From the NCBI RefSeq assembly GCF_000520515.1, contig NZ_KI914752.1, positions 64,806-97,739 on the forward strand: a stretch of 32,934 nt of DNA, read 5' to 3'. Positions 14,637 to 23,383 of this stretch are shown in pieces. The stretch comes from Arthrobacter sp. H20. Its GTDB lineage: Bacteria; Actinomycetota; Actinomycetes; Actinomycetales; Micrococcaceae. Numbering within the stretch: the stretch's first letter is position 1; each line of letters begins with the position of its first letter. Made by a program: the position numbers and the translations under genes. The notes beneath the pieces were generated by a model that searched no databases, was not told the DNA's origin, and saw only the letters and a list, made by a program, of their open reading frames with translations.

Positions 14637-16331
14637 CTACTCCTCCATGGGGATGCGCACGCCGCGTTCCGCAGCGACGTCGGCTGCACGCTCGTAGCCG
14701 GCGTCAACGTGACGGATGACGCCCATCCCCGGGTCGTTGGTGAGCGCTCGCTCCAGCTTCTCGGCTGCGAGCACCGTGCCGTCAGCAACCGAGACTTGCC
14801 CGGCGTGGATGGACCGGCCAATACCGACGCCGCCACCATGGTGGATGGACACCCAGGTGGCACCCGAGGAGGTATTGAGGAGGGCGTTGAGCAACGGCCA
14901 GTCGGCCACGGCGTCGGACCCATCGGCCATCGCCTCGGTCTCCCGGTACGGCGACGCGACCGATCCGGAGTCCAGATGGTCGCGCCCGATCACTATCGGG
15001 GCTGACACCTTGCCCTCGGCTACCAACTGGTTGAACATGAGACCAGCCTTGGCACGATCCCCATACCCGAGCCAGCAGATTCGTGCGGGAAGACCCTCGA
15101 ACTCCACCAGGTCGCCTGCCGCGTCAAGCCAGCGGTGCAGGTGCTCATTCTCGGGGAATAGCTCCTTCAGCGCTGCATCGGTGACGGCAATGTCGGCCGG
15201 ATCACCCGAGAGGGCCACCCAGCGGAACGGGCCCATGCCCTCGCAGAACAGCGGCCGGATATAGGCGGGGACAAAGCCGGGAAATTCGAAGGCCCGGGCA
15301 TATCCGCCCTGACGGGCTTCGTCACGGATTGAGTTGCCGTAGTCGAAAACCTCGGCACCGGCGTCCTGGAAGCCCACCATGGCCTCCACGTGATGAGCCA
15401 TCGAGGTCTGTGCCTTTTTGGTAAACCCGTCAGGATCGCCCTTCGCCTCCCGATCCCATTCCTCGACCGAGACGCCCTCGGGCAGGTAGCTCAGCGGATC
15501 GTGCGCCGACGTCTGGTCGGTCACGATATCGATGGTGAGTTGCCCAGCGAGATGGCGGCGCAGCAGTTCGGGGAAGATCTCCGCTGCGTTCCCGACGACG
15601 CCGACAGACAGTGCCCGCTTGTCTTCCTTGGCGGCCAGCACCTGGCGCAGGCCATCCTCAAGATCGGTGGCGACGACGTCGAGGTAACGTTTGGCTGCGC
15701 GGCGCTCCAGCCGGGAACGGTCGACGTCGACAATCAGCACTGCACCACCATTCAGCGTGACGGCGAGCGGTTGGGCACCTCCCATGCCACCGCACCCGGC
15801 GGTCAGGGTCAGCGTTCCGGCCAAGGATGCAGTGGCTGAGTTGTTGAGTTTGCGGGCGATCGCGGCGAACGTCTCGTAGGTGCCCTGCAGGATCCCCTGC
15901 GTGCCGATGTAAATCCACGACCCGGCAGTCATCTGCCCGTACATCATCAGGCCCTCGGCTTCGAGCTTCCGGAATTCTGGCCACGTGGCCCAATCACCCA
16001 CCAGATTGGAGTTGGCTAGGAGCACCCGGGGCGCCCACGTGTGGGTGCGGAAGATGCCTACGGGCTTCCCCGACTGCACGAGCAGCGTCTCGTCGTCCTC
16101 GAGGTCCTCGAGCGAGCGGACGATGGCGTCGTAGGCTTCCCAGCTGCGCGCGGCACGGCCGGTGCCGCCGTACACCACCAGGTCTTCGGGGCGTTCAGCG
16201 ACCTCGGGGTCGAGGTTGTTCATGAGCATCCGCAGCGGCGCCTCCGTCTGCCAACTCTTGGCGGTGAGGGTGGTGCCGCGAGCGGCACGGATGGATCGGG
16301 TGGGGTCGTGCTGGGTGAATGAAGTGCTCAT
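14637..16331 (-). CDS. hutU: Urocanate hydratase
   Basis: HutU hydrates urocanate to imidazolonepropionate using tightly bound NAD+. The 564-residue protein is full length and strongly conserved. It has [40 protein letters not shown]-like [49 protein letters not shown] (NAD site), [20 protein letters not shown] (active-site region), and [20 protein letters not shown] near the C-terminus. The ATG overlaps the stop of the IclR regulator by 4 bp, so regulator and enzyme are co-translated. The product feeds HutI, encoded two genes downstream. Confidence 0.97.
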   Translation of the reverse strand: MSTSFTQHDPTRSIRAARGTTLTAKSWQTEAPLRMLMNNLDPEVAERPEDLVVYGGTGRAARSWEAYDAIVRSLEDLEDDETLLVQSGKPVGIFRTHTWAPRVLLANSNLVGDWATWPEFRKLEAEGLMMYGQMTAGSWIYIGTQGILQGTYETFAAIARKLNNSATASLAGTLTLTAGCGGMGGAQPLAVTLNGGAVLIVDVDRSRLERRAAKRYLDVVATDLEDGLRQVLAAKEDKRALSVGVVGNAAEIFPELLRRHLAGQLTIDIVTDQTSAHDPLSYLPEGVSVEEWDREAKGDPDGFTKKAQTSMAHHVEAMVGFQDAGAEVFDYGNSIRDEARQGGYARAFEFPGFVPAYIRPLFCEGMGPFRWVALSGDPADIAVTDAALKELFPENEHLHRWLDAAGDLVEFEGLPARICWLGYGDRAKAGLMFNQLVAEGKVSAPIVIGRDHLDSGSVASPYRETEAMADGSDAVADWPLLNALLNTSSGATWVSIHHGGGVGIGRSIHAGQVSVADGTVLAAEKLERALTNDPGMGVIRHVDAGYERAADVAAERGVRIPMEE

Positions 16332-17020
16332 GCTGATTCTCCAATGGTCGTGATGTTCCCCTGGGTGGTGTGTGTCTGATCGGTGGTGGTGTTGAGGATG
16401 CCGAGGGCTTCGGTGGAGACCAGTTGGCCCAGGGTTTCAGCCTGGCTCTCACTGATGCGATAGCTTGGCACCACAACGCTCAGCGAGGCAGCAATGCGGT
16501 CCCCAATCATGACCGGAGCTGCAACAGCCGTGACATCGGGTTCAATGCCGTTGCGGACCACCACGTAACCGCAGGCGGGTGCCTCACCCACGAGCACCCT
16601 GCCGGCGGCTGTGCCGCTCAGGGGAATACGGCGACCCACCCAGCTGGTGTGCCTGACTGAGTGAGTGCCCTCGCGGACAGCTAGGTAGATGCCGTAGCCG
16701 TCGTCGGCGGGAACGTTGAGGTAGGCGGACTCCCCTGTCTCGCCCACCAGACGGTCCAAAGCGGCGCCTGCCAGCGAAACCAGCGACTCATGGCTGAGTG
16801 CCTGGGCACCGAGTTGGACGATCCGCATCCCGGGTCGGTAGCCGTCGTCGTCCTTGCGGACGAAACCGGTGGCTTCGAGGGTACGCAGCAGGCGCAGGGC
16901 GGTGGAGGCCGACAGGGATGCGTCGCGGGCGGCGTCGGCCAGACTGACGGATCCCCTGTCACACACGGCACCGAGCAGGAGCAAAGCGCGTTCAACGGTG
17001 CGGGTCGATGCGTCAGCCAT
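16328..17020 (-). CDS. IclR-family regulator, probable histidine-utilisation repressor
   Basis: This 230-residue protein has an N-terminal winged helix ([13 protein letters not shown], then [20 protein letters not shown] and [14 protein letters not shown]) and a C-terminal IclR effector domain ([57 protein letters not shown]). I chose ATG 17020 because GAAGGAG lies 9 nt upstream and the helix-turn-helix begins soon after. The frame stays open to 17074, but that would place the start inside the operator region. It is first gene of the hutU-M20-hutF-hutI operon and divergent from hutH, so it very probably regulates both and itself. Urocanate is the usual hut inducer, but the ligand here is unproven. 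Confidence 0.92.
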   Translation of the reverse strand: MADASTRTVERALLLLGAVCDRGSVSLADAARDASLSASTALRLLRTLEATGFVRKDDDGYRPGMRIVQLGAQALSHESLVSLAGAALDRLVGETGESAYLNVPADDGYGIYLAVREGTHSVRHTSWVGRRIPLSGTAAGRVLVGEAPACGYVVVRNGIEPDVTAVAAPVMIGDRIAASLSVVVPSYRISESQAETLGQLVSTEALGILNTTTDQTHTTQGNITTIGESA

Positions 17021-17041
17021 TCGAGCGTCTCCTTCAGCTGT

Positions 17042-17110
17042 GAGTCTTGCATTGAAGGACATAATGCATTTCACTTATTGAAACGCTCTTTTCATTCATT
17101 GGCAAGACTC
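17042..17110. promoter_or_regulatory. Symmetrical operator/promoter region between the IclR regulator and hutH
   Basis: The 69-bp intergenic core is bounded by perfect inverted 9-mers: GAGTCTTGC (17042-17050) and GCAAGACTC (17102-17110). Inside them are TTTCA (17069-17073), TGAAA (17079-17083) and TTTCA (17090-17094), an alternating half-site series with 5- and 6-nt spacers, plus ATTGAA near each outer arm. IclR proteins bind inverted repeats of this general kind. Possible promoters inside are TTGCCA/TTCAAT at 17-nt spacing for the regulator (minus) and TTGAAG/TATTGA at 18-nt spacing for hutH (plus), both weak matches. Binding here could control both directions. Confidence 0.62.
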
Positions 17111-17130
17111 TTGTGAAAGCAGGTCCTCAG

Positions 17131-18708
17131 GTGGGCAGCACTCGAACCGTCACCGTGGGCGTCGGCGCCCTCACACCCGACGACGTTGTTGCAGTGGCAC
17201 GGTGCGGCGCCACGGTGACCATCCGCCAGGAATCAGTCGTCGCGATGAAGGCCTCCCGGCAGGTGATCGAGGACCTGGTGAACGATCCGATGCCCCACTA
17301 CGGCGTCTCCACAGGCTTTGGTGCGCTGGCAACGACTCATATCCCGGTGGCGCAACGCACCCAGCTGCAACGGAGCCTGATCCGCAGCCACGCTGCCTCG
17401 TCGGGTGCCGAAGTGGACCGTGAGGTGGTTCGAGGGTTGATGCTCGGCCGGCTGTCGACAATGGCCACCGGCCGCACAGGCGTCCGCCCCCTGGTAGCCC
17501 AGACCTACGCCGACCTCCTCAACGCGGGCGTTACGCCCATCATCGGCGAGTACGGTTCGCTGGGCTGCTCGGGCGATCTGGCGCCACTGTCACACATCGC
17601 GCTCGCGTTGATGGGTGAGGGTGACGTGCGCGACGGCGACGGCGTCCTCATGCCCGCCGGTGAGGCGCTGGCCGCCGCTGGCATCACCCCGGTGGAGCTC
17701 CGTGAGAAGGAGGGGCTCGCACTGATCAACGGCACCGACGGCATCCTCGGCATGCTGATCCTGGCCTCGGCGGATCTGCACCGTCTACTGCTGACCGCTG
17801 ACCTCTCCGCCGCCATGAGCGTTGAGGGACTGCTCGGCACTGACAGTGTTTTCGCCGCAGACATCCACGCACTCCGCCCGCATCCGGGCCAAATCTCCTC
17901 GGCGGCGAACATCCGCCGTCTGCTCGACGGATCACCGCTGATCCAGCAGCACTCAGCCAGCGAACTCAGTGAACACCGCAGCACTCGGGTACAGGACGCC
18001 TATTCCCTGAGGTGTGCCCCCCAGGTCCATGGGGCAGCGCGGTCCACGCTCACCTACGTGGAGTCTGTCGCAGCAATCGAGCTGGGGTCAGCCATCGACA
18101 ACCCCGTGGTGACCATCGACGGCCGGGTGGAGTCCAACGGCAATTTCCACGGCGCCCCGGTGGGCTACGCGCTGGACTTCCTGGCCATCGCCGTCGCCGA
18201 CGTAGCGTCAATGAGTGAGCGCCGCACCGACCGTTTCCTTGACAAGGCCCGCAGCCACGGCCTCAACCCCTTCCTGGCCCACGACCCGGGAGTCGATTCG
18301 GGTCACATGATCGCCCAGTACACGCAGGCGGGGATCGTGTCCGAGCTTAAGCGGCTTGCGAATCCCGCATCGGTGGATTCCATCCCGTCCTCGGCGATGC
18401 AGGAGGACCACGTCTCCATGGGCTGGTCGGCAGGTCTTAAGCTTCGGCGCGCGCTGGACGGGCTGACCCGCGTGCTGGCCATCGAAGTCCTGACCGCCGC
18501 CCGGGCACTTGACATGCGCGACGGCGGTCTGGCCACCTCACGCAGCGCGGCCCCCCTCCGCGCGGTGCGGGAGGTAGTCCGGACGGTAGTGGACGGCCCG
18601 GGCGCCGACCGCTACCTGGCGCCAGAAATTGAGGCCGTGCGGGTGCTCGTTGACAACGGATCGCTCCTGACCGCGGCGCAGGACGCGCTGGGCGACGAAC
18701 TGGACTAG
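17131..18708 (+). CDS. hutH: Histidine ammonia-lyase
   Basis: HutH removes ammonia from L-histidine to give urocanate, the entry step of the pathway. The protein (525 residues from this start) has YGVSTGFGALATTHI, RTGVRPLVAQ, EYGSLGCSGDLAPLSHIALA, VQDAYSLRCAPQVHGAAR and NPASVDSIPSSAMQEDHVSM, all conserved in the MIO lyase family. The MIO prosthetic group would form from Cys146-Ser147-Gly148 instead of the common Ala-Ser-Gly; a Cys version is known from actinobacterial enzymes. Two GTG starts are possible. GTG 17113 sits 3 nt after the operator arm without a ribosome site, whereas GTG 17131 follows GAAAGCAGG and gives an N-terminus (MGSTRTVTVG) that fits the family better. It is divergent from the rest of the hut operon. 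Confidence 0.95.
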   Translation: MGSTRTVTVGVGALTPDDVVAVARCGATVTIRQESVVAMKASRQVIEDLVNDPMPHYGVSTGFGALATTHIPVAQRTQLQRSLIRSHAASSGAEVDREVVRGLMLGRLSTMATGRTGVRPLVAQTYADLLNAGVTPIIGEYGSLGCSGDLAPLSHIALALMGEGDVRDGDGVLMPAGEALAAAGITPVELREKEGLALINGTDGILGMLILASADLHRLLLTADLSAAMSVEGLLGTDSVFAADIHALRPHPGQISSAANIRRLLDGSPLIQQHSASELSEHRSTRVQDAYSLRCAPQVHGAARSTLTYVESVAAIELGSAIDNPVVTIDGRVESNGNFHGAPVGYALDFLAIAVADVASMSERRTDRFLDKARSHGLNPFLAHDPGVDSGHMIAQYTQAGIVSELKRLANPASVDSIPSSAMQEDHVSMGWSAGLKLRRALDGLTRVLAIEVLTAARALDMRDGGLATSRSAAPLRAVREVVRTVVDGPGADRYLAPEIEAVRVLVDNGSLLTAAQDALGDELD

Positions 18709-18715
18709 GGATCGG

Positions 18716-19447
18716 CTATCGTGTGGTCCGGCGGCTGCCGCCGTGCCAATCTTCCTGCACCCCTGCCTCCTCGGCCGGGACTCCCAGTGCGGGAAGCTGG
18801 GGACGTTCTCTGAGGCTGCGCTTCAGCTCGGCGAACCCCGCGAAGCCGGCCAACCCGACTACGTGGTCCCATAACTGCACTGCCTCCCCGTCGCTGGGGA
18901 GCCTGCTGATAACCGGACCGAAGAACGCCACCCCGGTTGGCGGTTCGAAATGGATGATCGGGGTGCCAACATCCCTGCCGGTGAGGGCCAATGCCTCATC
19001 GCTTTCCGACTGGATGACCTCATCGAGTGCCGGGTCATCCAGGGCAGCGGTCAGTTCGGCGGGCAGTCCCGCGCTGGCGAGAATCAGTTCAGCAAAGTCA
19101 CGGGTGCCGCGGCGGTCCAGCGCAGGATCACCGTCGTCCGCAACCGGTGCCGATTCGAAGATGTGCTCACCGCACGCTGCATAAAACGCTCCCACAGCCG
19201 CTGGCCCGTGCTCGGCGCGGATGCGGGCGGCAACCCTCAGCAACCGCAATCCCGCGGTATGCCCGGCCTCGTATTCCGGCGGGAAGTGCGAGGCATAGTC
19301 AATGTGCGAGTTGATCAGCCGGAGCGAGATGAATCTCCACTCCACCGCGTAGTTCCGCTGTCCCATCACCTGGCGGACCCACTTACTGGTCATCCAGGCG
19401 AAGGGGCAGACGGGGTCAAAATAGAAGTTGATGTCGGCGTCGCTCAC
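18716..19447 (-). CDS. DsbA-family protein of the mycothiol-dependent nitroreductase (Rv2466c) type
   Basis: This 243-residue thioredoxin-fold protein has a helical insertion and no signal peptide, so it is cytoplasmic. It opens INFYFDPVCPFAWMTSKWVR, very like Mycobacterium Rv2466c-type proteins (FDPxCPWxW), and has VGTPIIHFEPP with the cis-proline typical of DsbA/FrnE proteins. The second cysteine of the CxxC site is replaced by Ala (Cys14-Pro-Phe-Ala17), so a classical dithiol exchange is not possible. A mycothiol-dependent monothiol mechanism is an inference from the family. It is convergent with hutH (7 nt apart) and stands alone. The C-terminus is Arg/Gly-rich and not conserved in my reading. 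Confidence 0.85.
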   Translation of the reverse strand: MSDADINFYFDPVCPFAWMTSKWVRQVMGQRNYAVEWRFISLRLINSHIDYASHFPPEYEAGHTAGLRLLRVAARIRAEHGPAAVGAFYAACGEHIFESAPVADDGDPALDRRGTRDFAELILASAGLPAELTAALDDPALDEVIQSESDEALALTGRDVGTPIIHFEPPTGVAFFGPVISRLPSDGEAVQLWDHVVGLAGFAGFAELKRSLRERPQLPALGVPAEEAGVQEDWHGGSRRTTR

Positions 19448-19540
19448 ATCCCAACGCTAAATCGCCTCAGCACCCGGGTCAACCGTCAGGTCTTCCAGCG
19501 CACCGTGTGCCGATGCTCCGGGGTCAGCTCCGTGCTGCAC

Positions 19541-20086
19541 TTACCAGCGGTGGGCTACATCGATAACCAGCCTGGAGGCAGTGCCTGGACCGTCAAGGGT
19601 GAACACCCTGAAGGGCAGGCGTGCCCGGACGCCAACCCCAAAGGTTGACTGGCCCTCGAAGCTGCCGGCAGAAGCCAGTTGACGGAAGGTGGTGTACCCG
19701 GCGAGGTTGACCAGTTCCTTGGGGTTGGCAGGATTGTAGGTGGCGTTGCCGAACCTGTCGTAGCTCGGAGCCTTCACAATCACCAGGAGGAAGGCGCCGC
19801 CGCGGAGCGGAATTATCTGGCCTGATTCGTCGGCCCTGACCGCGCTGACGTACTCCACCCGGTAGCCGGCCCCCTTCCCGCGAATGTCGACGACCATCCG
19901 GTCGAAGCAGGGATGTTCCCCTGCCCGCACGTTTGTCACCGGAGCGCTCGTCATGGACGAGTTGACCTTAACCAGAGATCCCCACGTTATCCCGCAATAC
20001 GGCGCCGCTGCGGCGGAGCCTGGGACTACCAGTCCCAGGCCAAGCACCAGCAAGAATGCTGCCAGCAGCGCCCCTATCTTTTTCAT
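19541..20086 (-). CDS. Secreted AMIN-like domain protein
   Basis: This 181-residue exported protein has a Sec signal peptide: MKKIGALLAAFLLVLGLGLV, then a PGSAAAA cleavage region just before PYCGITWGS. The mature part resembles the AMIN-like domain found in secreted actinobacterial proteins: NVRAGEHPCFDRMVVDIRG, GYRVEYV, and the C-terminal TFGVGVRARLPFRVFTLDGP and SRLVIDVAHRW. The two cysteines (PYC and HPCFD) could form a disulfide. Function is unknown; AMIN-type domains often bind cell-wall polymers. The second of two adjacent ATGs is chosen because GAGGGG lies 6 nt before it, and ATG 20089 is the alternative. It is divergent from the siderophore-interacting protein gene. Confidence 0.82.
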   Translation of the reverse strand: MKKIGALLAAFLLVLGLGLVVPGSAAAAPYCGITWGSLVKVNSSMTSAPVTNVRAGEHPCFDRMVVDIRGKGAGYRVEYVSAVRADESGQIIPLRGGAFLLVIVKAPSYDRFGNATYNPANPKELVNLAGYTTFRQLASAGSFEGQSTFGVGVRARLPFRVFTLDGPGTASRLVIDVAHRW

Positions 20087-20273
20087 CATGCACCCCTCAA
20101 GGGTTGTGGAATTGATAGGTACATGATGTTGCGGCTCGAGGTCTAAGAATCTGGTCAAACCAACTCTGGAGCCGAACCGTTACTGGCCTTAACGCGATAC
20201 TCCGGTGAAGGGAGATGATGACTCACCGCGCACGTTGCTAGCCTTGGATATTCCAGCCAAAGGAGAACAACTC

Positions 20274-21098
20274 ATGAGTGTTACCCCCGTCCGGAAGCCC
20301 AAGCCGCAGACCATTTTGACCGTTCAGAGCACCAAGTGGATCACCCCGGCCATGGTGCGGGTGGTGGCTGGCGGTGACGGCTTCAATGCGTTCGGCAGCA
20401 ATAACTTTACTGACCGGTACGTGAAGATCCACTTCGCTAAACCAGAACTGGGGCTGGTGCCGCCCTACAACCATGAGGCGCTCCGCGAGACCCTCGACCC
20501 CGCCGACCTCCCAGTGACCAGGACCTACACCCTGCGCTGGGTCGACTACCCCGCGCAGCGTCTGGCCATTGACTTCGTCGTGCATGGCGACGAAGGCCTC
20601 GCCGGACCGTGGGCTGCCTCCGCGCAACCGGGCGACACCCTGGTGGTGACGGGTCCCGGCGGCGGGTACACACCTGACGAGAGCGCCGACTGGCACCTGT
20701 TCGCCGCGGACGAATCGGCACTGCCTGCGGTGGCTTCGGCTCTTGAAGCGCTCGACGACGACGCCGTTGGGCTGGCTGTCCTGGAGGTGGAAACCGAATC
20801 GGACCGCCACGATCTGGTCGCTCCGCCTGGTGTTGAACTCGTGTGGTTGTACCGTCGCGGGGGCTCCGCGGGGACCCTGCTCGCCACCGCCGTTCAGCAG
20901 GCTCAATGGCGCAACGGCCGGGTGCAGGTCTTTGCCCACGGTGAACGGGAGGCGATGAAGCGGCTCCGCGACGTCTTCTTCACGGAGCGCGGTCTGGAGC
21001 GCGCTCAGGTGTCACTCTCCGGCTATTGGGCCCAGGGTCGCACCGAGGACCGCTTTCAGGCCGAAAAGAAGGAGCCCGTCGGGAAAATCCTCGACTAG
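20274..21098 (+). CDS. Siderophore-interacting protein (FAD ferric-siderophore reductase type)
   Basis: This 274-residue cytoplasmic flavoprotein of the ViuB/YqjH family releases iron from ferric siderophores by reduction. The FAD-binding domain contains TRTYTLRWV (the RxYTxR FAD motif, Arg83 to Arg88) and the family signature DFVVHGDEGLAGPWAASAQP with GPGGGY. The C-terminal NAD(P)H-binding SIP domain has HLFAADESALPAVASALEAL and ends SGYWAQGRTEDRFQAEK, the expected Tyr-Trp and Gly-Arg-Thr-Glu pattern. ATG 20274 is preceded by AAAGGAG at good spacing; the open frame upstream is ignored. No siderophore transporter or synthesis gene is nearby. The divergent leader shows only a poor match to an iron-regulator box. 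Confidence 0.93.
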   Translation: MSVTPVRKPKPQTILTVQSTKWITPAMVRVVAGGDGFNAFGSNNFTDRYVKIHFAKPELGLVPPYNHEALRETLDPADLPVTRTYTLRWVDYPAQRLAIDFVVHGDEGLAGPWAASAQPGDTLVVTGPGGGYTPDESADWHLFAADESALPAVASALEALDDDAVGLAVLEVETESDRHDLVAPPGVELVWLYRRGGSAGTLLATAVQQAQWRNGRVQVFAHGEREAMKRLRDVFFTERGLERAQVSLSGYWAQGRTEDRFQAEKKEPVGKILD

Positions 21099-21234
21099 AT
21101 CCGTTGATATGTACCGAACCGCCCAGGTAGTGGGGGCCGTGGTCGCCATTAACCGGCGTGTCGCGGCAGGACACGCGGTTGTGGGCCGAGAACCTGGGCA
21201 AACCCTGCACGCCGGCGGGCTAGCGGCTGGCCAA

Positions 21235-22425
21235 TTAGCCGGCGGGAAGTCGCTGGGGACGGGGTGTGCGCTGCAGCCAGCCCATGACCGGCTCGACGAC
21301 GCGGGCTGCGACCGGCCCGAACACTGCCGTCAGCAGAACATAGGCGGTCGCCAGCGCGGCGAGCTCCCCGGTCACCGCCCCCGATGCCACCGCCAGCCCA
21401 GCGATAACTATTGAAAACTCGCCGCGGGCAATCAACGCAACCCCGGCCCGCGCTCGGCCCAGCCGCCCAACTCCGTGCCGTCGCGCGGCCCACCAGCCTG
21501 TCGCGATCTTGGTGATAGCCGTGATGAGGGCGAGGAGGACGGCGAAACCCAGCACTGGTGGAATGGTTGCCGGATCAGTGTTTAGGCCAAACACGACGAA
21601 GAAGATTGCCGCAAAAAGGTCACGCAGGGGTTCGAGGATGCGGGTGGCGGTGGTGGCTGTCGCACCGGAAATCGCTATGCCAAGCAGGAACGCGCCGACA
21701 GCCGCCGACACCTGCATCGCGGCGGCGACGCCGGCCACCAGCAGGGCAGCGCCGAGCACAGTCAGCAGGAAGACCTCGCGGTCCTTGCTGTCCACCACCG
21801 CCGAAACCACAGTGCCGAACCGCAGGGCAATGATCAGCACCACTGTGACGACGACGAGCGAGATTCCCACCGCCTGCAGCCCGCCGACAAAGCTGGCCCC
21901 TGCCAGAACCGTGGTCAGGATCGGCAGGTACACGGCCATCGCCAGGTCTTCGAACACCAGCAGGGACAGGACAACTGGCGTTTCCCGGTTACCCAGCCGC
22001 CCCAGGTCAGTCAGGACCTTTGCCACAATTCCCGACGACGAAATGTAGGTCACTCCGCCCATCACCATGGCCCCCACGGGACCCCACCCCAGCAGAAGGG
22101 CGACGACGGCGCCCGGCGTGAAGTTCAGGACAATGTCCAGGACGCCAGCGAGCCAGGATTGCCGCAGGCCAGTGACCAGCTCCTTCGCTGTGTATTCGAG
22201 CCCCAGCATGAGCAGCAGTAGGATCACACCTATCTCGCTGGCAATCTCGCTGAACTGGTCAAGTCCGTCGAGCTCGATCAGTCCGCCGTGCCCAAAAAAA
22301 AGGCCCCCGAGAAGGTAGAGCGGGATTGGCGAGAGGCCGATTCGGCCGGCAAGACGCCCAAGGATACCGAGGCAGAAGAACACGGCCCCGAGTTCAATCA
22401 GTGTCAGTGCGCTGTCTGGCTCCAA
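21235..22425 (-). CDS. Cation:proton antiporter (CPA2, KefB/KhtU-like)
   Basis: This integral membrane antiporter (396 residues from TTG 22425) has about 12 hydrophobic segments. Family features are LGRLAGRIGLSPIPLYLLGG, EIGVILLLLMLGLEYTAKEL, TYISSSGIVAKVLTDLGRL, LLVFEDLAMAVYLPIL (conserved Asp in the transport core), AVGAFLLGIAISG and RARAGVALIARGEFSIVIAG. There is no C-terminal RCK domain; the regulatory part is the separate upstream protein, as in KhtT-KhtU pairs. That suggests K+/H+ exchange for pH and potassium balance. No ATG lies near the N-terminus. TTG 22425, 7 nt after the upstream stop, gives a family-sized protein; TTG 22491 would overlap the upstream gene. The start is therefore uncertain. 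Confidence 0.9.
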   Translation of the reverse strand: MEPDSALTLIELGAVFFCLGILGRLAGRIGLSPIPLYLLGGLFFGHGGLIELDGLDQFSEIASEIGVILLLLMLGLEYTAKELVTGLRQSWLAGVLDIVLNFTPGAVVALLLGWGPVGAMVMGGVTYISSSGIVAKVLTDLGRLGNRETPVVLSLLVFEDLAMAVYLPILTTVLAGASFVGGLQAVGISLVVVTVVLIIALRFGTVVSAVVDSKDREVFLLTVLGAALLVAGVAAAMQVSAAVGAFLLGIAISGATATTATRILEPLRDLFAAIFFVVFGLNTDPATIPPVLGFAVLLALITAITKIATGWWAARRHGVGRLGRARAGVALIARGEFSIVIAGLAVASGAVTGELAALATAYVLLTAVFGPVAARVVEPVMGWLQRTPRPQRLPAG

Positions 22426-22432
22426 GCCGGTC

Positions 22433-22915
22433 TCAGCCGCCGCTAAGGATGTCGGCGGCGGCGTCCAGGCCCTCCGCCGTTCCCACGACAATTAGGAGGT
22501 CTCCTGCGAGCAGGATGAAATCCGGCGATGGTGACGGTTCCACCTTGCCTTCACGCATCGCTGCCACTACCGAGGTCCCGGTGCGGGTCCTCATCAGGGT
22601 GTCGCCCAGCCGGTAGCCATCGAAGGGTGAACCACCCGCCACCAGGAACTGGCGGGTGTTGACTCCCGGCAGGTCACGGTGTTCCTCGGTCAGCTGTGCC
22701 ACCAGTTGGTGGGCGCCGAGGAGATTGCCCAGGGTGGCTGCCTCATCGGCAGTCAGGGGGATGGACACCAGGCAGGCATCCGGATCATCCTGTCGGGAAA
22801 TAATGAGCGCGGTCTCGCCATCGCGCTGGGTGACAGTCCCGATGCGGCGCCCTGAGGATGTCACAATGTCTTTGCGCATGCCGATGCCAGGCAACGGCGT
22901 CTTATCGACCTTCAT
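22433..22915 (-). CDS. Antiporter regulatory subunit with TrkA-C domain (KhtT-like)
   Basis: This 160-residue cytoplasmic protein is the partner of the antiporter encoded immediately downstream. The N-terminal half (MKVDKTPLPGIGMRKDIVTS, then GRRIGTVTQRDGETALI) matches the small KhtT-like regulators. The C-terminal half is an RCK-C/TrkA-C domain that binds nucleotides such as c-di-AMP in related systems: GYRLGDTLMRTRTGTSVVAA, then PDFILLAGDLLIVVGTAEGL. Ligand identity here is not visible in the sequence. The two genes are 7 nt apart and certainly co-transcribed. The ATG is 22913-22915. Upstream lies a decayed region without a recognisable promoter. Confidence 0.92.
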   Translation of the reverse strand: MKVDKTPLPGIGMRKDIVTSSGRRIGTVTQRDGETALIISRQDDPDACLVSIPLTADEAATLGNLLGAHQLVAQLTEEHRDLPGVNTRQFLVAGGSPFDGYRLGDTLMRTRTGTSVVAAMREGKVEPSPSPDFILLAGDLLIVVGTAEGLDAAADILSGG

Positions 22916-23066
22916 GGCCCAATCCTAGACCCGCAGCGGCGCAGTGGCGGTCCGGAGCGACGGCGCCGTCGGCCAGGTTCGCTGACAGCCGACGACGGCA
23001 CCTACCGGGCTCCACGGTGGTCTTGGTGGGGCGCGTCGTTGCGACGGTGTCAGCGCCGGGGCCCCT

Positions 23067-23277
23067 GAGGTCTGGCTCAGGATAAATGACCCTCGCGATC
23101 GGCACGGCGGCGCGGATGCGGCCCTCGGCGTCGTTAAGCTCCTGGGCGATCTGGGCTCCCGACTGAGAATTTCGCGGCTACCAGCAGTTCCTCTGGTCCG
23201 AGGTGGAGTGTCTTGAGGTGGATGATCCGGGTATCGCCATCCGAGTACCGCCACTGGCAGCCATGGTGTGTTTCCGT
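23067..23277 (-). pseudogene. Relic of a cation diffusion facilitator (CDF) transporter, C-terminal domain only
   Basis: Minus-strand reading gives RIIHLKTLHLGPEELLVAAK and FSV in one frame, which runs into a stop at 23134-23136. A second frame from about 23153 then continues with QIAQELNDAEGRIRAAVPIA and RVIYPEPDL. Together they match the cytoplasmic C-terminal domain of CDF metal-efflux transporters, where the segment HLGPDELLVAAK leads to RIRAAVP and VIYLEPD. A frameshift with probable loss of several residues separates the halves, a stop lies just upstream (23278-23280), and the membrane domain is gone. The remainder of 22916-23383 shows no other recognisable gene; the frame after EPDL runs to 22902 but reads as unrelated low-complexity sequence. 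Confidence 0.78.
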
Positions 23278-23383
23278 TCATCGTGGTGGGCTCCGAGGCG
23301 CCATCCATACGAAAGTGCCCAAAGGTAAGTTACCCGCTCCGGGCCCTAAACGTGTACTGCACTCTGGTTAATCTGCCGGCGTC

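Noticed and set aside
16988-17074. Longer IclR start at 17074
   Set aside because: It would place the start inside the operator ladder and lacks a ribosome site; ATG 17020 has GAAGGAG.
20238-20256. Possible iron-regulator (DtxR/IdeR) box before the siderophore-interacting protein gene
   Set aside because: Only the central TAGCCT-like part matches; the flanking symmetry expected of the 19-bp box is missing.
21210-21245. GC-rich hairpin between the siderophore-interacting protein and antiporter genes as a bidirectional terminator
   Set aside because: The GCCGGC arms are self-complementary, the loop is long and there is no T-run on either strand; too weak to annotate.
22902-23308. Single intact gene in the gap upstream of the antiporter subunit (127 codons, minus)
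   Set aside because: The frame is compositionally biased; the real similarity lies in two other frames that form a broken CDF domain.
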